From contig CP168152.1 of the NCBI GenBank assembly GCA_041545745.1, forward strand, positions 3,470,001 through 3,534,000: a stretch of DNA of 64,000 nt, written 5' to 3'. This DNA comes from Stenotrophomonas indicatrix. Its GTDB lineage: Bacteria > Pseudomonadota > Gammaproteobacteria > Xanthomonadales > Xanthomonadaceae. Under the pieces are notes generated by a model, which was not told where the DNA came from, ran no database searches, and worked only from the letters and a program-made list of their open reading frames with translations. Shown one piece after another: positions 7,751 to 16,184 of the stretch (position 1 is its first letter; every line of letters begins with the position of its first letter). The position numbers were made by a program, and so were the translations under genes.

Positions 7751-9151
7751 ATGAAAAAGAACAGCCTGCGTCGTCCGATCCGTTCGGCGGCCACCGGTTT
7801 GCTGGGCATGTTGATGCCCCTTGCCTTGTCCACCACCGCGCAGACCCCGCCGGCGTTGCCGCCGATGCCGACCAACATCGAGACCGCTGCCGGTGGCGCC
7901 ATCGCCCACACCCAGCCGGCGGCCTACCGCACCGGGCTGGTGCCGCAGGTGCAGTTGCCGGCCGCTGGCTTCAACGTCGCCAACATCGAATCGATGGCGC
8001 AGCAGCTCACCTATGGCGAGCGCGTGCCGGGCATGGCCGTGGCCATCGTGCAGGGCGGCCGCGTGCTCAGCGCGCGCGGCTACGGCGTCACCGACGTCAA
8101 CAACCCGTTGCCGGTCGACGCCCACACCGTGTTCCGCCTGGCGTCGCTGTCCAAGGCCTTCGCCGGCACCATGGCTGGCCTGCTGGTCAACGATGGCACC
8201 CTGCGCTGGGACAGCAAGGTCACCGACTATGTGCCGGGCTTCCGCCTGAACTCGCCGGAGGCCACCGACCGCCTCACCGTGGCCGATGTACTCAGCCACC
8301 GCGTCGGCCTGCCGTACAACGCCTACGACCGCGACATCGAAGGCAATGCCGAGTACTACGCGCTGACCCAGAAGCTGGCCAACACCGGCCTGAAGTGCCT
8401 GCCGGGCGACTGCTACGCCTACCAGAACGTGGCCTTCAGCCTGATCGGCGACGTCGTGTATGCGGCCTCCGGCAGCTTCTACGAGCAGTCGGTCGAACGC
8501 CGCATCTTCAAGCCGCTGGGCATGAACGATGCCAGCCTCGGCCTGGCCGGCATCCAGGCCAGCTCGCGCTGGGCACGCCCGCACGTGCGCAGCCGCAACG
8601 GCTGGGTGTCGCTGACGCCGAAGCCGACCTATTACCGCGTGGCCCCGGCTGCCGGTGTCAACGCCAGTGCCAGTGACATGGCGCAGTGGCTGCTGGCCCA
8701 TACCGGCCACCGTCCTGACGTGCTGCCGGCACCGCTGCTGGCCACCCTGCACTCCAGCCTGATCAACACGCCCGGCGAGATGCGCTCGGGCTGGCGCCGC
8801 GAACGCCTGCACTCGGCCGGCTACGCGCTGGGCTGGCGCACCTTCGACTACGCCGGTCACGATGTGGTGTTCCATGCCGGCGCCGTGCAGGGTTACCGTG
8901 GTCTGGTGGCATTGGTGCCCGAGCGCGACCTCGGCATCGCCATCATGTGGAACGGTGAAAGCAGCCTGCCCAGCGGCCTGTTGCCGACCGTGCTCGACGC
9001 AGCCCTCGGCCTGCCGTCGCAGCGTTGGCTGGACGTGGACACCGACTTCGGCAGCGACAATCTGATGGCCGAGGGTGCCGCCCCGGCACAGCAGGACAAG
9101 CGCAAGGGCAAGGGAGCCTCGGGCAACCGCGCGGTGGCCTCGCCGCGCTGA
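7751..9151 (+). CDS. Exported serine hydrolase of the class C beta-lactamase / S12 family
   Basis: 466 residues starting with a signal peptide (KKNSLRRPIRSAATG, then GLLGMLMPLALSTTAQ). The active-site motifs of the family are present: S132-L-S-K (RLASLSKAFAGTMAGLL), Tyr-x-Asn in CYAYQNVAFSLIG, and the C-terminal HAG in VVFHAGAVQGY. The start at 7751 is chosen because the signal peptide begins there. It is monocistronic, with a terminator at 9176-9201. Relatives are penicillin-binding esterases, D-aminopeptidases or lactonases; the sequence alone does not say it hydrolyses beta-lactams. It probably acts in the periplasm. Confidence 0.88.
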   Translation: MKKNSLRRPIRSAATGLLGMLMPLALSTTAQTPPALPPMPTNIETAAGGAIAHTQPAAYRTGLVPQVQLPAAGFNVANIESMAQQLTYGERVPGMAVAIVQGGRVLSARGYGVTDVNNPLPVDAHTVFRLASLSKAFAGTMAGLLVNDGTLRWDSKVTDYVPGFRLNSPEATDRLTVADVLSHRVGLPYNAYDRDIEGNAEYYALTQKLANTGLKCLPGDCYAYQNVAFSLIGDVVYAASGSFYEQSVERRIFKPLGMNDASLGLAGIQASSRWARPHVRSRNGWVSLTPKPTYYRVAPAAGVNASASDMAQWLLAHTGHRPDVLPAPLLATLHSSLINTPGEMRSGWRRERLHSAGYALGWRTFDYAGHDVVFHAGAVQGYRGLVALVPERDLGIAIMWNGESSLPSGLLPTVLDAALGLPSQRWLDVDTDFGSDNLMAEGAAPAQQDKRKGKGASGNRAVASPR

Positions 9152-9175
9152 GCTGGCGAACTCGACGTTGAGCAG

Positions 9176-9201
9176 AAGGGCGGCCCTCGGTCGCCCTTTT
9201 T
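9176..9201 (+). terminator. Intrinsic terminator of the serine hydrolase gene
   Basis: AAGGGCG / CGCCCTT stem followed by TTT, 24 bases after the stop codon. Confidence 0.75.
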
Positions 9202-9255
9202 GCGTCAGCGACCTCCACGCGGCGCCAAGCCCTGCCCGGCCGCGCGTCGACGATG

Positions 9256-10014
9256 CTAGTGGGCGAAGTAGTGCATTCCCCCATCCACCGGAATCACCGC
9301 GCCGGTGATGTACCCCGCCAACGGTGAGGCCAGGAACGCTACCAGGTGGGCCACCTCCTCCGGTTCGCCGAAACGCCCCATCGGGATGTTGCGGGCGATG
9401 AACTCACGTCGGCTCTCTTCGGTGGGATGCAGCCGATCCAGGATCTGCGCGCTGTTGATACGCCCCGGGGCGATCGAGTTGATGGTGATGCCCTCGCCCG
9501 CCACGTCGCAGGACAGCCCCTTGCTCCACAGATGCAGCGCCGCCTTCGCCGGGCTCGCAGCATTCACCGCGCGCGGCTCCATCGACCCGCTGAGGTTGAT
9601 GACACGCCCCCAGCCATTGGCCCGCATCGACGGCAGCAACGCCTGTGTCAGCCGTCGTGCCGCCGAGAAGTTCAGCGCCATCGCCTCGTCCCACACCTCA
9701 TCTGCTGCAGCCACCCCGGCCAACCGTGCACCACCGGCTGCATTGACCAGGATATCCACGCGCTGCAGCGCCTCCAGCGATGCGCTGGCGATGCGTTGCA
9801 CATCGTCGGCGTCGGTCAGATCACCCATCACCACGACCGGTACCGGCCCACCCGCCGCCTCGATCGCGGCCGCCACCGACTGCAACGGCGCCTGCCGCCG
9901 CGCGGTGATCGCCACGCGCACACCCAGCGTTGCCAGCACCCGCGCGACACCGGCGCCGATGCCACTGCCTGCGCCGGTGACCAGCGCGGTACGTCCTTCA
10001 AGATCCAGTTTCAT
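9256..10014 (-). CDS. Short-chain dehydrogenase/reductase family protein lacking the catalytic Tyr
   Basis: 252 residues of classical SDR length. The cofactor motif TGAGSGIG (about residues 13-20) and NAAGG are intact, and so is the C-terminal FLASPLAGYITGAVIPVDGG. At the active site, where YxxxK is expected, the sequence is A153-S-P-A-K157, so the Tyr is replaced by Ala while the Lys and Ser142/144 remain. The start is the ATG at 10014 (MKLDLEGRTALVTG). It is divergent from a LysR gene, which probably controls it. It may be a reduced-activity or repurposed SDR; substrate unknown. Confidence 0.85.
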   Translation of the reverse strand: MKLDLEGRTALVTGAGSGIGAGVARVLATLGVRVAITARRQAPLQSVAAAIEAAGGPVPVVVMGDLTDADDVQRIASASLEALQRVDILVNAAGGARLAGVAAADEVWDEAMALNFSAARRLTQALLPSMRANGWGRVINLSGSMEPRAVNAASPAKAALHLWSKGLSCDVAGEGITINSIAPGRINSAQILDRLHPTEESRREFIARNIPMGRFGEPEEVAHLVAFLASPLAGYITGAVIPVDGGMHYFAH

Positions 10015-10079
10015 GTGTTGCCCTGCCAGGTTCTGCCGGCCCATCTGGCCGTGCGGACATGCTCTTTGAATACCTTCGA

Positions 10080-10104
10080 TTGATAAACTTCGGCGAGGTT
10101 TCAA
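10080..10104. promoter_or_regulatory. Candidate LysR-binding dyad
   Basis: An imperfect inverted repeat, TTGATAAAC then GGTTTCAA, 25 bases long, sits between the divergent SDR and LysR genes, 23 bases before the LysR start. LysR regulators typically bind such an interrupted dyad. The assignment rests on position and symmetry only. Confidence 0.4.
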
Positions 10105-10126
10105 CATTCAGAACCCGGGGTGTCAG

Positions 10127-11029
10127 ATGAACCTGTTGGAGAGCATGCAGGTCTATGTGCTGGCCGTGGAAAAGGGCAGCCTCAGTGCCGCGGCGTCGGC
10201 ACTGGACATCTCCGCGACGATGGCCGGCAAGCACCTGCGCGCCCTGGAGGAACGGCTGGGCATGCAGCTGTTGAGCCGCACCACGCGACGGCAGCACATG
10301 ACCGCTTTCGGTGAGGCCTACTACGGCCGCTGCAAGGAGATCCTGCGCCTGGTGGAAGAAACGGATGCGCAGGCCCAGCATCACCATCTGGCACCGGCGG
10401 GCAAGCTGCGGATCAGTGCACCGGTGATCTTCGGCACGCATGCGCTGGTGCCGGCACTATCGACCTACATGGACCGCTACCCCGAGGTCAGTGTCGAACT
10501 GGTGCTGGCCGATCGCGTGGTCGAACTGGCCGATGAGGGATTCGAGGCCGCGATCCGCATCGGCACGCTTGCCGACACCACGCATCTGGTGGCGCGTCCG
10601 CTCAGCCCCTATCGGCTGACCTTGTGCGCATCACCGGCCTATCTCGCACGGCATGGCACGCCGCACAGCGTGCAAGCGCTGCAACAGCATCAATGCCTGT
10701 CGCTGGATCCGGCTGCGCTGTCGCATTGGCTTGGCAACGAGGCAGCGTCGGCGGGGCAGCCGCCCTCAGCACGCCTGCAAATCAACAACGGCGAAGCGTT
10801 GCGGCTGGCCGCGCTGCAGGGCCTGGGCATCATCCTGCAGTCGAGCCTGCTGCTGGCAGCGGACATCGCTGCGGGTGGCCTGGTCCCGTTGCTGCCGGAA
10901 CATGGCCGGCACGGTCGGCCCATGCACGTGGTCTATCCGCACGACCGTTATCACTCGACCCGGCTGCGCAGCTTCGTGGATTTCCTGGTCGAGCGGTTTC
11001 CCGGTGAAGCAGCTGACCGTCGCAGCTAG
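10127..11029 (+). CDS. LysR-family transcriptional regulator
   Basis: 300 residues with the N-terminal winged helix-turn-helix (MNLLESMQVYVLAVEKGSLS, AAASALDISATMAGKHLRAL, RLGMQLLSRTTRR) and the LysR substrate-binding domain (LRISAPVIFGTHALVPALST, ATRIGTLADTT-like stretch AIRIGTLADTT). It most resembles the DsdC/CrgA-like group that controls a divergent oxidoreductase. It is divergent from the Tyr-less SDR at 9256-10014, with a dyad in the 112-base gap. The inducer is not known. Confidence 0.9.
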   Translation: MNLLESMQVYVLAVEKGSLSAAASALDISATMAGKHLRALEERLGMQLLSRTTRRQHMTAFGEAYYGRCKEILRLVEETDAQAQHHHLAPAGKLRISAPVIFGTHALVPALSTYMDRYPEVSVELVLADRVVELADEGFEAAIRIGTLADTTHLVARPLSPYRLTLCASPAYLARHGTPHSVQALQQHQCLSLDPAALSHWLGNEAASAGQPPSARLQINNGEALRLAALQGLGIILQSSLLLAADIAAGGLVPLLPEHGRHGRPMHVVYPHDRYHSTRLRSFVDFLVERFPGEAADRRS

Positions 11030-11046
11030 CCAAAGCTGATGCCCAT

Positions 11047-11086
11047 AAAAAAACCCCCTCCCCGCTGGGCAGTCGGGGAAGGGGTC
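11047..11086 (-). terminator. Intrinsic terminator of the histone-H1-like gene
   Basis: A GC-rich stem (CCCC..CCCCGCT / AGTCGGGGAAGGGG) ends in a run of T when read on the minus strand (the A-run at 11047-11053). It lies 25 bases beyond the stop of the Lys/Ala-repeat protein and may also end the convergent LysR message. Confidence 0.8.
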
Positions 11087-11111
11087 TCAGGGTACGGCTA
11101 TCGGGAAGTAC

Positions 11112-11651
11112 TTAGATCAGCGGTGCCGGCGTTGCCGGAAGGGCCACCGGGGCGGCCTTCTTCTTGCGGGCGGCCGGCTTGCGCTTGGCAACCTTCTTGG
11201 CAGCCTTCTTCGGGGCAGCCTTCTTGGTGGCCTTCTTCGCAGTCTTCTTCACCGCCTTCTTGGCGGTCTTCTTTACCGCCTTCTTCACTGCCTTCTTGGC
11301 GACCTTCTTGGCCGGCTTGCGGGCAGTAGCTTTCTTGGCGGTCTTCTTTACGGCCTTCTTGGCAGTCTTCTTGGTGGCCTTCTTGGCTACCTTCTTGACG
11401 GCCTTCTTCGCGGTCTTCTTTACGGCCTTCTTGGCAGTGGACTTCTTGGCTACCTTCTTCGCAGCCTTCTTCACTGTCTTCTTCGCCGTGGCCTTCTTGG
11501 CGACCTTCTTGGCAGCCTTCTTCACTGCCTTCTTGGCCGTCGCCTTCTTCGCGACCTTCTTCACTGCCTTCTTGGCAGCGGCCTTCTTGGCGACCTTCTT
11601 CACCGCTTTCTTGGCGGCAGGCTTTTTCTTCGCAGCTTTCTTGGTTGCCAT
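11112..11651 (-). CDS. Histone H1-like / AlgP-like Lys-Ala repeat protein
   Basis: 179 residues made almost wholly of KKAxKKxAKK and KKATAKK-type repeats from residue 3 to about 160, then a short AAPVALPATPAPLI tail. Over a third of the residues are Lys, with hardly any acidic or aromatic residue. This resembles the C-terminal domain of eukaryotic H1 and bacterial relatives such as Pseudomonas AlgP, which bind DNA non-specifically. A candidate promoter lies about 290 bases upstream (11938-11966), giving a long leader. The repeated codons make the gene prone to in-frame length changes by slippage. AlgP has been linked to alginate gene control in Pseudomonas; no such role can be claimed here. 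Confidence 0.88.
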   Translation of the reverse strand: MATKKAAKKKPAAKKAVKKVAKKAAAKKAVKKVAKKATAKKAVKKAAKKVAKKATAKKTVKKAAKKVAKKSTAKKAVKKTAKKAVKKVAKKATKKTAKKAVKKTAKKATARKPAKKVAKKAVKKAVKKTAKKAVKKTAKKATKKAAPKKAAKKVAKRKPAARKKKAAPVALPATPAPLI

Positions 11652-12376
11652 GGTGATGGCTCCTCGTCAGTGATAGGGAGTTGAAACGCCCAGGTGGATC
11701 AAACCCGCCCATGCTGCGTGCGGGGACCGCCGGCGCGTCAGGCGCGCCGTTACGGATGCGGTGATGCCCGCCACGATCGGCGGAGCAGGCATCGGAACAG
11801 GGGTCGCCTTGCATTTCTCCGGGGGAAGCGGGGCCATGTCCACCGTCGTCAGGATCGCGGTGGTCTTCGAGGGGCTGCTTCGCATCGGACGATTGATTCT
11901 GCGCACTCGGTTTGGCAGGCAAGGTCTGCTGAGGCGAAACCTAATCACGGTTTTTTTTACTGTCAACAACCCCCGCGAAAAATTTTCACATCCGCCGCGT
12001 CCCGGGAGCCCTTCCTGCGCCTGCCGCTGCGCCTTCGCGAGCGCCAGCAAACACTGCATCGCGCAGCGCCGCCGCCATCAGCTGCGCACGATCATCGAAG
12101 AAAAAACACTTGAAATAGGCACTCTGCGTCATGCACAGGGAGGAGATGGAACATCGCACGGCGACGTGGTCGTGCATGGCGACGCACTCGCCAACGCCAG
12201 CACAACGGACCTGCAACAAGGCCAAAAACTTTTCACATCCGGGCGCGCCGCCGCGGGGGTGGAAACGCGGATTTGCGCAAAACTGCGCACGCCTTTTGGC
12301 CGCGCTCAACACCGGCTGATGCCATGGCGATGGCATGCGGCGAACCGGTCGGCATAAGTTCGACGCGTCCTCCGAA
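11652..12376. other. Long gene-free stretch upstream of the histone-like gene
   Basis: About 725 bases without a gene I can support. It holds a sigma70-like site on the minus strand (11938-11966) and two copies of a sequence AAAAA(C)TTTTCACATCCG, at 11978-11994 and 12224-12241, about 246 bases apart. A 48-codon minus-strand frame from 12132 to 11986 lacks a ribosome-binding site. A long leader of the histone-like mRNA or a small RNA are possible uses. Confidence 0.5.
11938..11966 (-). promoter_or_regulatory. Candidate promoter of the histone-like gene
   Basis: On the minus strand, TTGACA (11966-11961), a 17-base spacer containing eight A in a row, and TAGGTT (11943-11938). The -35 is perfect and the -10 is weak. 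The transcript would have a leader of about 280 bases before the ATG at 11651. Confidence 0.45.
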
Positions 12377-12404
12377 ACGAAAACGGCCACCCGAGGGTGG
12401 CCGT
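12377..12404 (-). terminator. Intrinsic terminator of gcvH
   Basis: ACGGCCACCC / GGGTGGCCGT, a perfect 10-bp stem with a 2-base centre, followed on the minus strand by TTTTCGTTTC. It is 24 bases beyond the gcvH stop. Confidence 0.85.
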
Positions 12405-12427
12405 CTTCGTACCGGGGAAGCAACGAC

Positions 12428-12823
12428 TCAGTGCTCTTCGTCTTCCAGGCCTTCGGCGTACGCGTCCGGGTCCAGCAGCTCGTTGAGCTCTTCGCTGTTG
12501 GACACTTCGACCACGAACATCCAGCCGTCGCCGTAGGCGTCTTCGTTGATGGTTTCCGGCTTGTCGGCCAGCGCCGAGTTGACCTCGACGATGGTGCCGC
12601 TGATCGGGCTGTAGACGTCGGAGGCGGCCTTCACCGACTCCACGACCGCGATCTGCTCGTTGGCCTTGGCGGTCGTGCCGACTTCCGGCAGCTCGACGTA
12701 GACCAGGTCACCCAGCAGGCCCTGAGCGTGGTCGGAAATACCGACGGTCACGCGGCCATTGCCTTCGACACGGGCCCACTCATGGGACTTGAGGAACTTG
12801 AGGTCGCCGGGGATCTCGCTCAT
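12428..12823 (-). CDS. gcvH: Glycine cleavage system H protein
   Basis: 131 residues, the standard length. It has the lipoyl-attachment motif [14 protein letters not shown] (Lys in ESVKA) and the family start [20 protein letters not shown]. The lipoylated Lys carries the aminomethyl group from GcvP to GcvT and the dihydrolipoyl form is reoxidised by Lpd. The start at ATG 12823 is preceded by GGAG. It lies 94 bases downstream of gcvT on the same strand. gcvP is not in this window, so the locus is only gcvT-gcvH. Confidence 0.97.
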   Translation of the reverse strand: MSEIPGDLKFLKSHEWARVEGNGRVTVGISDHAQGLLGDLVYVELPEVGTTAKANEQIAVVESVKAASDVYSPISGTIVEVNSALADKPETINEDAYGDGWMFVVEVSNSEELNELLDPDAYAEGLEDEEH

Positions 12824-12917
12824 GGGACTGCTCCAGAGATATGCAGGGGGTGGAAAAAACGGGGCTAGTGTAACCAACCGGCCGCCACTGCTGGCAGTGA
12901 CGACCGGCACGTTTGGA

Positions 12918-14030
12918 TCACGCGTCGGTGAGCACGCCGGGCTGGGCCTGGCCTTCGCGCACGAACGGGAACTTGACCACCCGCACCGGCACCTGACGGC
13001 CGCGGATGTCGACGGTGACCTGACCGAGTTCACCGGCCGGTACGCGCGCGAATGCGATGCCCTTGGCCAGGGTCGGCGAGAAGGTGCCGGACAGGATCTC
13101 GCCCTGGCCGCCGGCCGTGGTGACCGCTTGGCCATGGCGCAGCACGCCCTTCTCATCCATTACCAGGCCGATCATCTGACGGGCGTTGCCGGCGGCCTTC
13201 TGCGCCTCCAGCACGTCGCGGCCGATGAAGTCACGGCCTTCGTCCAGCGACACCGTCCAGGCCAGCGCCGCTTCGTACGGGCTGATCGCTTCGTCCATGT
13301 CCTGGCCGTACAGATTCATGCCGGCTTCCAGGCGCAGGGTATCGCGCGCGCCGAGACCGGCCGGCTTCACGCCGGCAGCAAGCAGGCGGTTCCAGAACGC
13401 GACCACGGCATCCTGCGGCAGCAGGATCTCGAAACCGTCTTCGCCGGTGTAGCCGGTGCGGGCGACGAACAGTTCAACGCCGTCGTCGGACTGCGCCTGC
13501 AGCGCGGCGAAACGGCCGAGCTTGCCCAGCGACTCACGGTCGGCTTCGCGGGCCAGGCCGATGACGATGTCGCGCGCCTGCGGACCCTGCACGGCGAGGA
13601 TTGCCAGGTCCGGCCGCTGCTCGACCGAAACGTTGAACGGCGCAGCCTGCTCGCGCAGCCACGCCAGATCCTTCTCGCGGGTGGAGGCATTGACCACCAT
13701 GCGGAAGAAGTCTTCGCCCAGGTAATAGACGATCAGGTCGTCGATGACGCCGCCCTGCGGATTCAGCATGCACGAGTACAACGCCTTGCCGGTGATCTTG
13801 AGCTTGTCGACCGAGTTGGCCAGCAGGCGGCGCAGGAACGGCTTGACCTGGTCGCCGCGCAGGTCGACCACGGTCATGTGGCTGACGTCGAACACGCCCG
13901 ACTCACGACGCACCAGGTGGTGCTCGTCCAGCTGCGAGCCGTAGTGGATGGGCATGTCCCAACCCCCGAAATCGACCATCTTGGCGCCAAGGGCGCGGTG
14001 GGTATCGTTGAGCAGCGTCTTCTGGGTCAT
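12918..14030 (-). CDS. gcvT: Aminomethyltransferase, glycine cleavage T protein
   Basis: 370 residues, normal for GcvT. It begins [20 protein letters not shown] and has the folate-binding and active-site stretches [49 protein letters not shown] and [20 protein letters not shown]. It transfers the methylene group from aminomethyl-lipoyl GcvH to tetrahydrofolate and releases ammonia. The start at 14030 is preferred over an upstream in-frame codon because it gives the conserved N-terminus. A TATAAT-like GATAAT lies about 36 bases upstream on the minus strand. No glycine riboswitch is evident in the upstream region. Confidence 0.96.
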   Translation of the reverse strand: MTQKTLLNDTHRALGAKMVDFGGWDMPIHYGSQLDEHHLVRRESGVFDVSHMTVVDLRGDQVKPFLRRLLANSVDKLKITGKALYSCMLNPQGGVIDDLIVYYLGEDFFRMVVNASTREKDLAWLREQAAPFNVSVEQRPDLAILAVQGPQARDIVIGLAREADRESLGKLGRFAALQAQSDDGVELFVARTGYTGEDGFEILLPQDAVVAFWNRLLAAGVKPAGLGARDTLRLEAGMNLYGQDMDEAISPYEAALAWTVSLDEGRDFIGRDVLEAQKAAGNARQMIGLVMDEKGVLRHGQAVTTAGGQGEILSGTFSPTLAKGIAFARVPAGELGQVTVDIRGRQVPVRVVKFPFVREGQAQPGVLTDA

Positions 14031-14160
14031 GACCGGGTCCGGCAGCAGAGGAAACAAGAACGCGCATTATCCCAGATCGGTCGGTCGCAGGTCGCGCCGC
14101 AGCGCAGCGGGGGATGGTCGGTTGTGGCCGGCCGGCGGCCGGCGGGCGCTTTCTACAAGC

Positions 14161-14182
14161 CAGGCAACGGCAACGGCCAAAG
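14161..14182 (+). repeat. AGGCAAC(A/G)GCAACGGC flank motif of element B
   Basis: CAGGCAACGGCAACGGCCAA lies about 30 bases outside the left arm of element B. The same motif lies outside the left arms of elements C (46034-46048) and D (49407-49435), so it seems part of a wider repeated unit. Confidence 0.5.
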
Positions 14183-14210
14183 CGCATCGGCTCGGCGACG
14201 TCTGTGGGCT

Positions 14211-14609
14211 GGTGGGGCGATGTGGGGTTGCGGGACACGCCGCAAGTACGTCCGTGTAGGCTCGTAGGCGCCATCCATGGCGCCTGCGGTCCCTCCACCC
14301 CACACCGCCCCACCCCGACAGGTTCCCGGTGACGGGACGGAAGGCAAGAGCGGTTGTGGATGTCGATACATATATGGAGAGAAGGGTCGGAGCCCTTTCC
14401 TGCGGAAAGGGATCCGACCCCGGGCACACAGAGCGCAGCGACCGCGTTTGCTTCCCGCTTTTAATTTCTTTTCCGTGGTCTGGACGCGCACGGAAACTGT
14501 CGGGGGTCGGGCGGGTGGGCTGGGCAGGGGTGTCCGCGGCATGGATGGCGCGGCCAAGCCTACAACGACGTACTTGCGGCGCCCCCTGCACAGCCCACCC
14601 GCCCGACCC
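14211..14609. repeat. Composite inverted-pair element B (399 bases)
   Basis: It occupies most of the 637-base gene-free stretch between nfeD and gcvT, which are co-directional. The left arm (14211-14313) has a 17-bp stem GGTGGGGCGATGTGGGG / CCCCACACCGCCCCACC with one mismatch. The right arm (14504-14609), in reverse orientation, has a 27-bp stem with one mismatch (14504-14530 with 14583-14609). Both hold the CCATCCATGG-type inner palindrome and TACGTC..TGTAGGCT. The 190-base centre contains a GGGTC-type hairpin (14384-14420) and a TTTCCGTG / CACGGAAA hairpin (14471-14497). Confidence 0.85.
14384..14420. repeat. GGGTC-type hairpin, copy 2
   Basis: GGGTCGGAGCCCTTTCC, loop TGC, GGAAAGGGATCCGACCC: a 17-bp stem with one mismatch, in the centre of element B. 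Confidence 0.8.
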
Positions 14610-14634
14610 AACCCAGCATCTGCCTCAGCGAACA

Positions 14635-14663
14635 CCCACGAGGGGCTGCGCCGTTTGCTGGAA
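14635..14663 (-). repeat. Copy 3 of the gene-end motif
   Basis: Read on the minus strand, CCAGCAAACGGCGCAGCCCC then TCGTGGG begins 4 bases after the nfeD stop codon, as in the other three copies. Confidence 0.7.
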
Positions 14664-14667
14664 AAAC

Positions 14668-15102
14668 TCAGCCGGCCGCTTCGACCACCAGCGCACTGCC
14701 CTGCACCGCCACCACCCGCACCAGCGTGCCGGCCGGCAGCTCCGGTCCACTCACCTGCCACGACGCGTCATCGATGCTGACCCTGCCCTGCCCGCCGACG
14801 ATGGCCTGCTGCAATGGCACCACCCGCCCGATCAGTTGTTCAGCGCGACGGTTCAGCAGCGGCGCGTCGCTCTGCCGCGCACGCGGCTTGCCCCAGTGCC
14901 GGTAGCACTGGATGGACAGCACGCTCAGCACCACGAAGGCGATTACCTGCCACAGCACCGGAATATCGGCGAACGCCGCTACCAGCGCGAACACCGCCGC
15001 CGCACCGATGCCGATCCACAGCATGAACGCACCGGGCGCCAGCGCTTCGGCGGCGAACAGCAGCAAGGCCAACGCGCCCCAGGCAACGACTTCCCAGCGC
15101 AT
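14668..15102 (-). CDS. NfeD-like membrane protein
   Basis: 144 residues: two to three hydrophobic segments (WEVVAWGALALLLFAAEALA; FMLWIGIGAAAVFALVAAFA; LWQVIAFVVLSVLSIQCY) followed by a soluble OB-fold domain (LIGRVVPLQQAIVGGQGRVS, GTLVRVVAVQGSALVVEAA). This is the short, protease-less NfeD form that is nearly always paired with an SPFH protein. Its ATG at 15102 lies one base after the stop of the SPFH gene, so the two are an operon. It probably forms a membrane microdomain complex with that protein. Confidence 0.88.
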   Translation of the reverse strand: MRWEVVAWGALALLLFAAEALAPGAFMLWIGIGAAAVFALVAAFADIPVLWQVIAFVVLSVLSIQCYRHWGKPRARQSDAPLLNRRAEQLIGRVVPLQQAIVGGQGRVSIDDASWQVSGPELPAGTLVRVVAVQGSALVVEAAG

Positions 15103-15103
15103 G

Positions 15104-16063
15104 TCAGCCTCCGATCGGTGGCGGCCGCTTTGCCTGCGGCCGGGTTTCCTGGTTGGACAGGGCCTGCTTGGCCAGCTCGGCCACGCCGGCGATCGAACCA
15201 ATCACGCCGCTGGCCTCCATCGGCATCAGCACCAGCTTCTGGTTCGGCGATGTGGCCAGTTCCTTGAACGCTTCCACATACTTCTGGGCGATGAAGTAGT
15301 TGATGGCCTGGACGTCGCCGTCGGCGATCGCCGCCGACACCACCTGGGTCGCCTTGGCTTCGGCTTCGGCCAGGCGCTCGCGGGCTTCGGCGTCGCGGAA
15401 CGCGGCCTCGCGCCGCCCCTCTGCTTCCAGCACCGTGGCCTGCTTCTCGCCTTCGGCACGCAGGATCTCGGACTGCCGCGAACCTTCCGCCTCGAGGATC
15501 TGCGCGCGCTTCTCGCGCTCGGCCTTCATCTGCCGTGCCATCGCATCAAGCAGGTCGCGCGGCGGCTGGATGTCGCGGATCTCGATGCGGTTGACCTTCA
15601 CGCCCCAGGGATTGGTCGCCTGGTCGACCACGCTGAGCAGCTTGGCGTTGATCACCTCGCGCTGGCTGAGTGATTCATCCAGGTCCATCGAGCCGATCAC
15701 GGTACGGATGTTGGTCTGCACCAGGGCGATCATCGCCACTTCCAGCACGGACACCTCGTAGGCGGCCTTGGCCGCGTCCAGTACCTGGAAGAACACCACG
15801 CCATCAACGCGCACGGCGGCGTTGTCCTTGGTGATCACTTCCTGGCCGGGCACGTCCAGCACCTGTTCCATCATGTTCACCTTGCGCCCCACCCCGTAGA
15901 CGATCGGGATCAGGAAATGCAGGCCGGGCGACATGGTGTGGGTGTAACGGCCGAACCGCTCGACGGTCCATTCATAGCCCTGTGGCACCATCCGCACCGC
16001 CTTGAACAGGATGACCACGGCCACGAAGGCCAGTACCGCGCTGAAGAACATGGTCGGGAACAT
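15104..16063 (-). CDS. qmcA: SPFH/stomatin-family membrane protein
   Basis: 319 residues. An N-terminal hydrophobic segment (FFSAVLAFVAVVILFKAVRM) leads to the SPFH/Band 7 domain (VPQGYEWTVERFGRYTHTMS, GLHFLIPIVYGVGRKVNMME, DLDESLSQREVINAKLL), then a Glu/Ala/Lys-rich coiled coil (KAEREKRAQILEAEGSRQSE) and a C-terminal MEASGVIGSIAGVAEL. Length and layout fit E. coli QmcA. The start at 16063 has AAGGAAAG upstream. It forms an operon with the NfeD-like gene. Such pairs scaffold membrane microdomains or regulate membrane proteases; the client is unknown. Confidence 0.9.
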   Translation of the reverse strand: MFPTMFFSAVLAFVAVVILFKAVRMVPQGYEWTVERFGRYTHTMSPGLHFLIPIVYGVGRKVNMMEQVLDVPGQEVITKDNAAVRVDGVVFFQVLDAAKAAYEVSVLEVAMIALVQTNIRTVIGSMDLDESLSQREVINAKLLSVVDQATNPWGVKVNRIEIRDIQPPRDLLDAMARQMKAEREKRAQILEAEGSRQSEILRAEGEKQATVLEAEGRREAAFRDAEARERLAEAEAKATQVVSAAIADGDVQAINYFIAQKYVEAFKELATSPNQKLVLMPMEASGVIGSIAGVAELAKQALSNQETRPQAKRPPPIGG

Positions 16064-16149
16064 CGCGCTTTCCTTATGGGAGACGTCCGGAGCCCAGCAT
16101 AGCGCGTGGATGCAGGCGATGCGGGTACCGCACGTTCCAGCCGAAAGCA

Positions 16150-16171
16150 GCCGAGCGTGGCCCGGCACTAC
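16150..16171 (-). repeat. SMAG-type palindrome
   Basis: On the minus strand GTAGTGCCGGGCCACGCTCG, starting with the GTAG tetranucleotide and folding as GCCGGGCCACGCTCGGC-like hairpin. It lies in the 121-base gap between the GntR stop and the SPFH start. Confidence 0.7.
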
Positions 16172-16184
16172 AGGATGAACCCGG

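Noticed and set aside
11112..11651. A CRISPR-like or tandem DNA repeat suggested by the regular TTCTTGGC pattern
   Set aside because: The periodicity is explained by Lys/Ala codons of the histone-like protein; no spacers exist.
11986..12132. A 48-codon minus-strand frame (MTQSAYFKCFFFDDRAQLMA...) in the gap upstream of the histone-like gene
   Set aside because: It has no ribosome-binding site and no family match that I recognise; kept as a possibility only.
14031..14200. A glycine riboswitch upstream of gcvT
   Set aside because: None of the expected tandem aptamer features could be seen; the region is mostly GC-rich sequence leading into element B.
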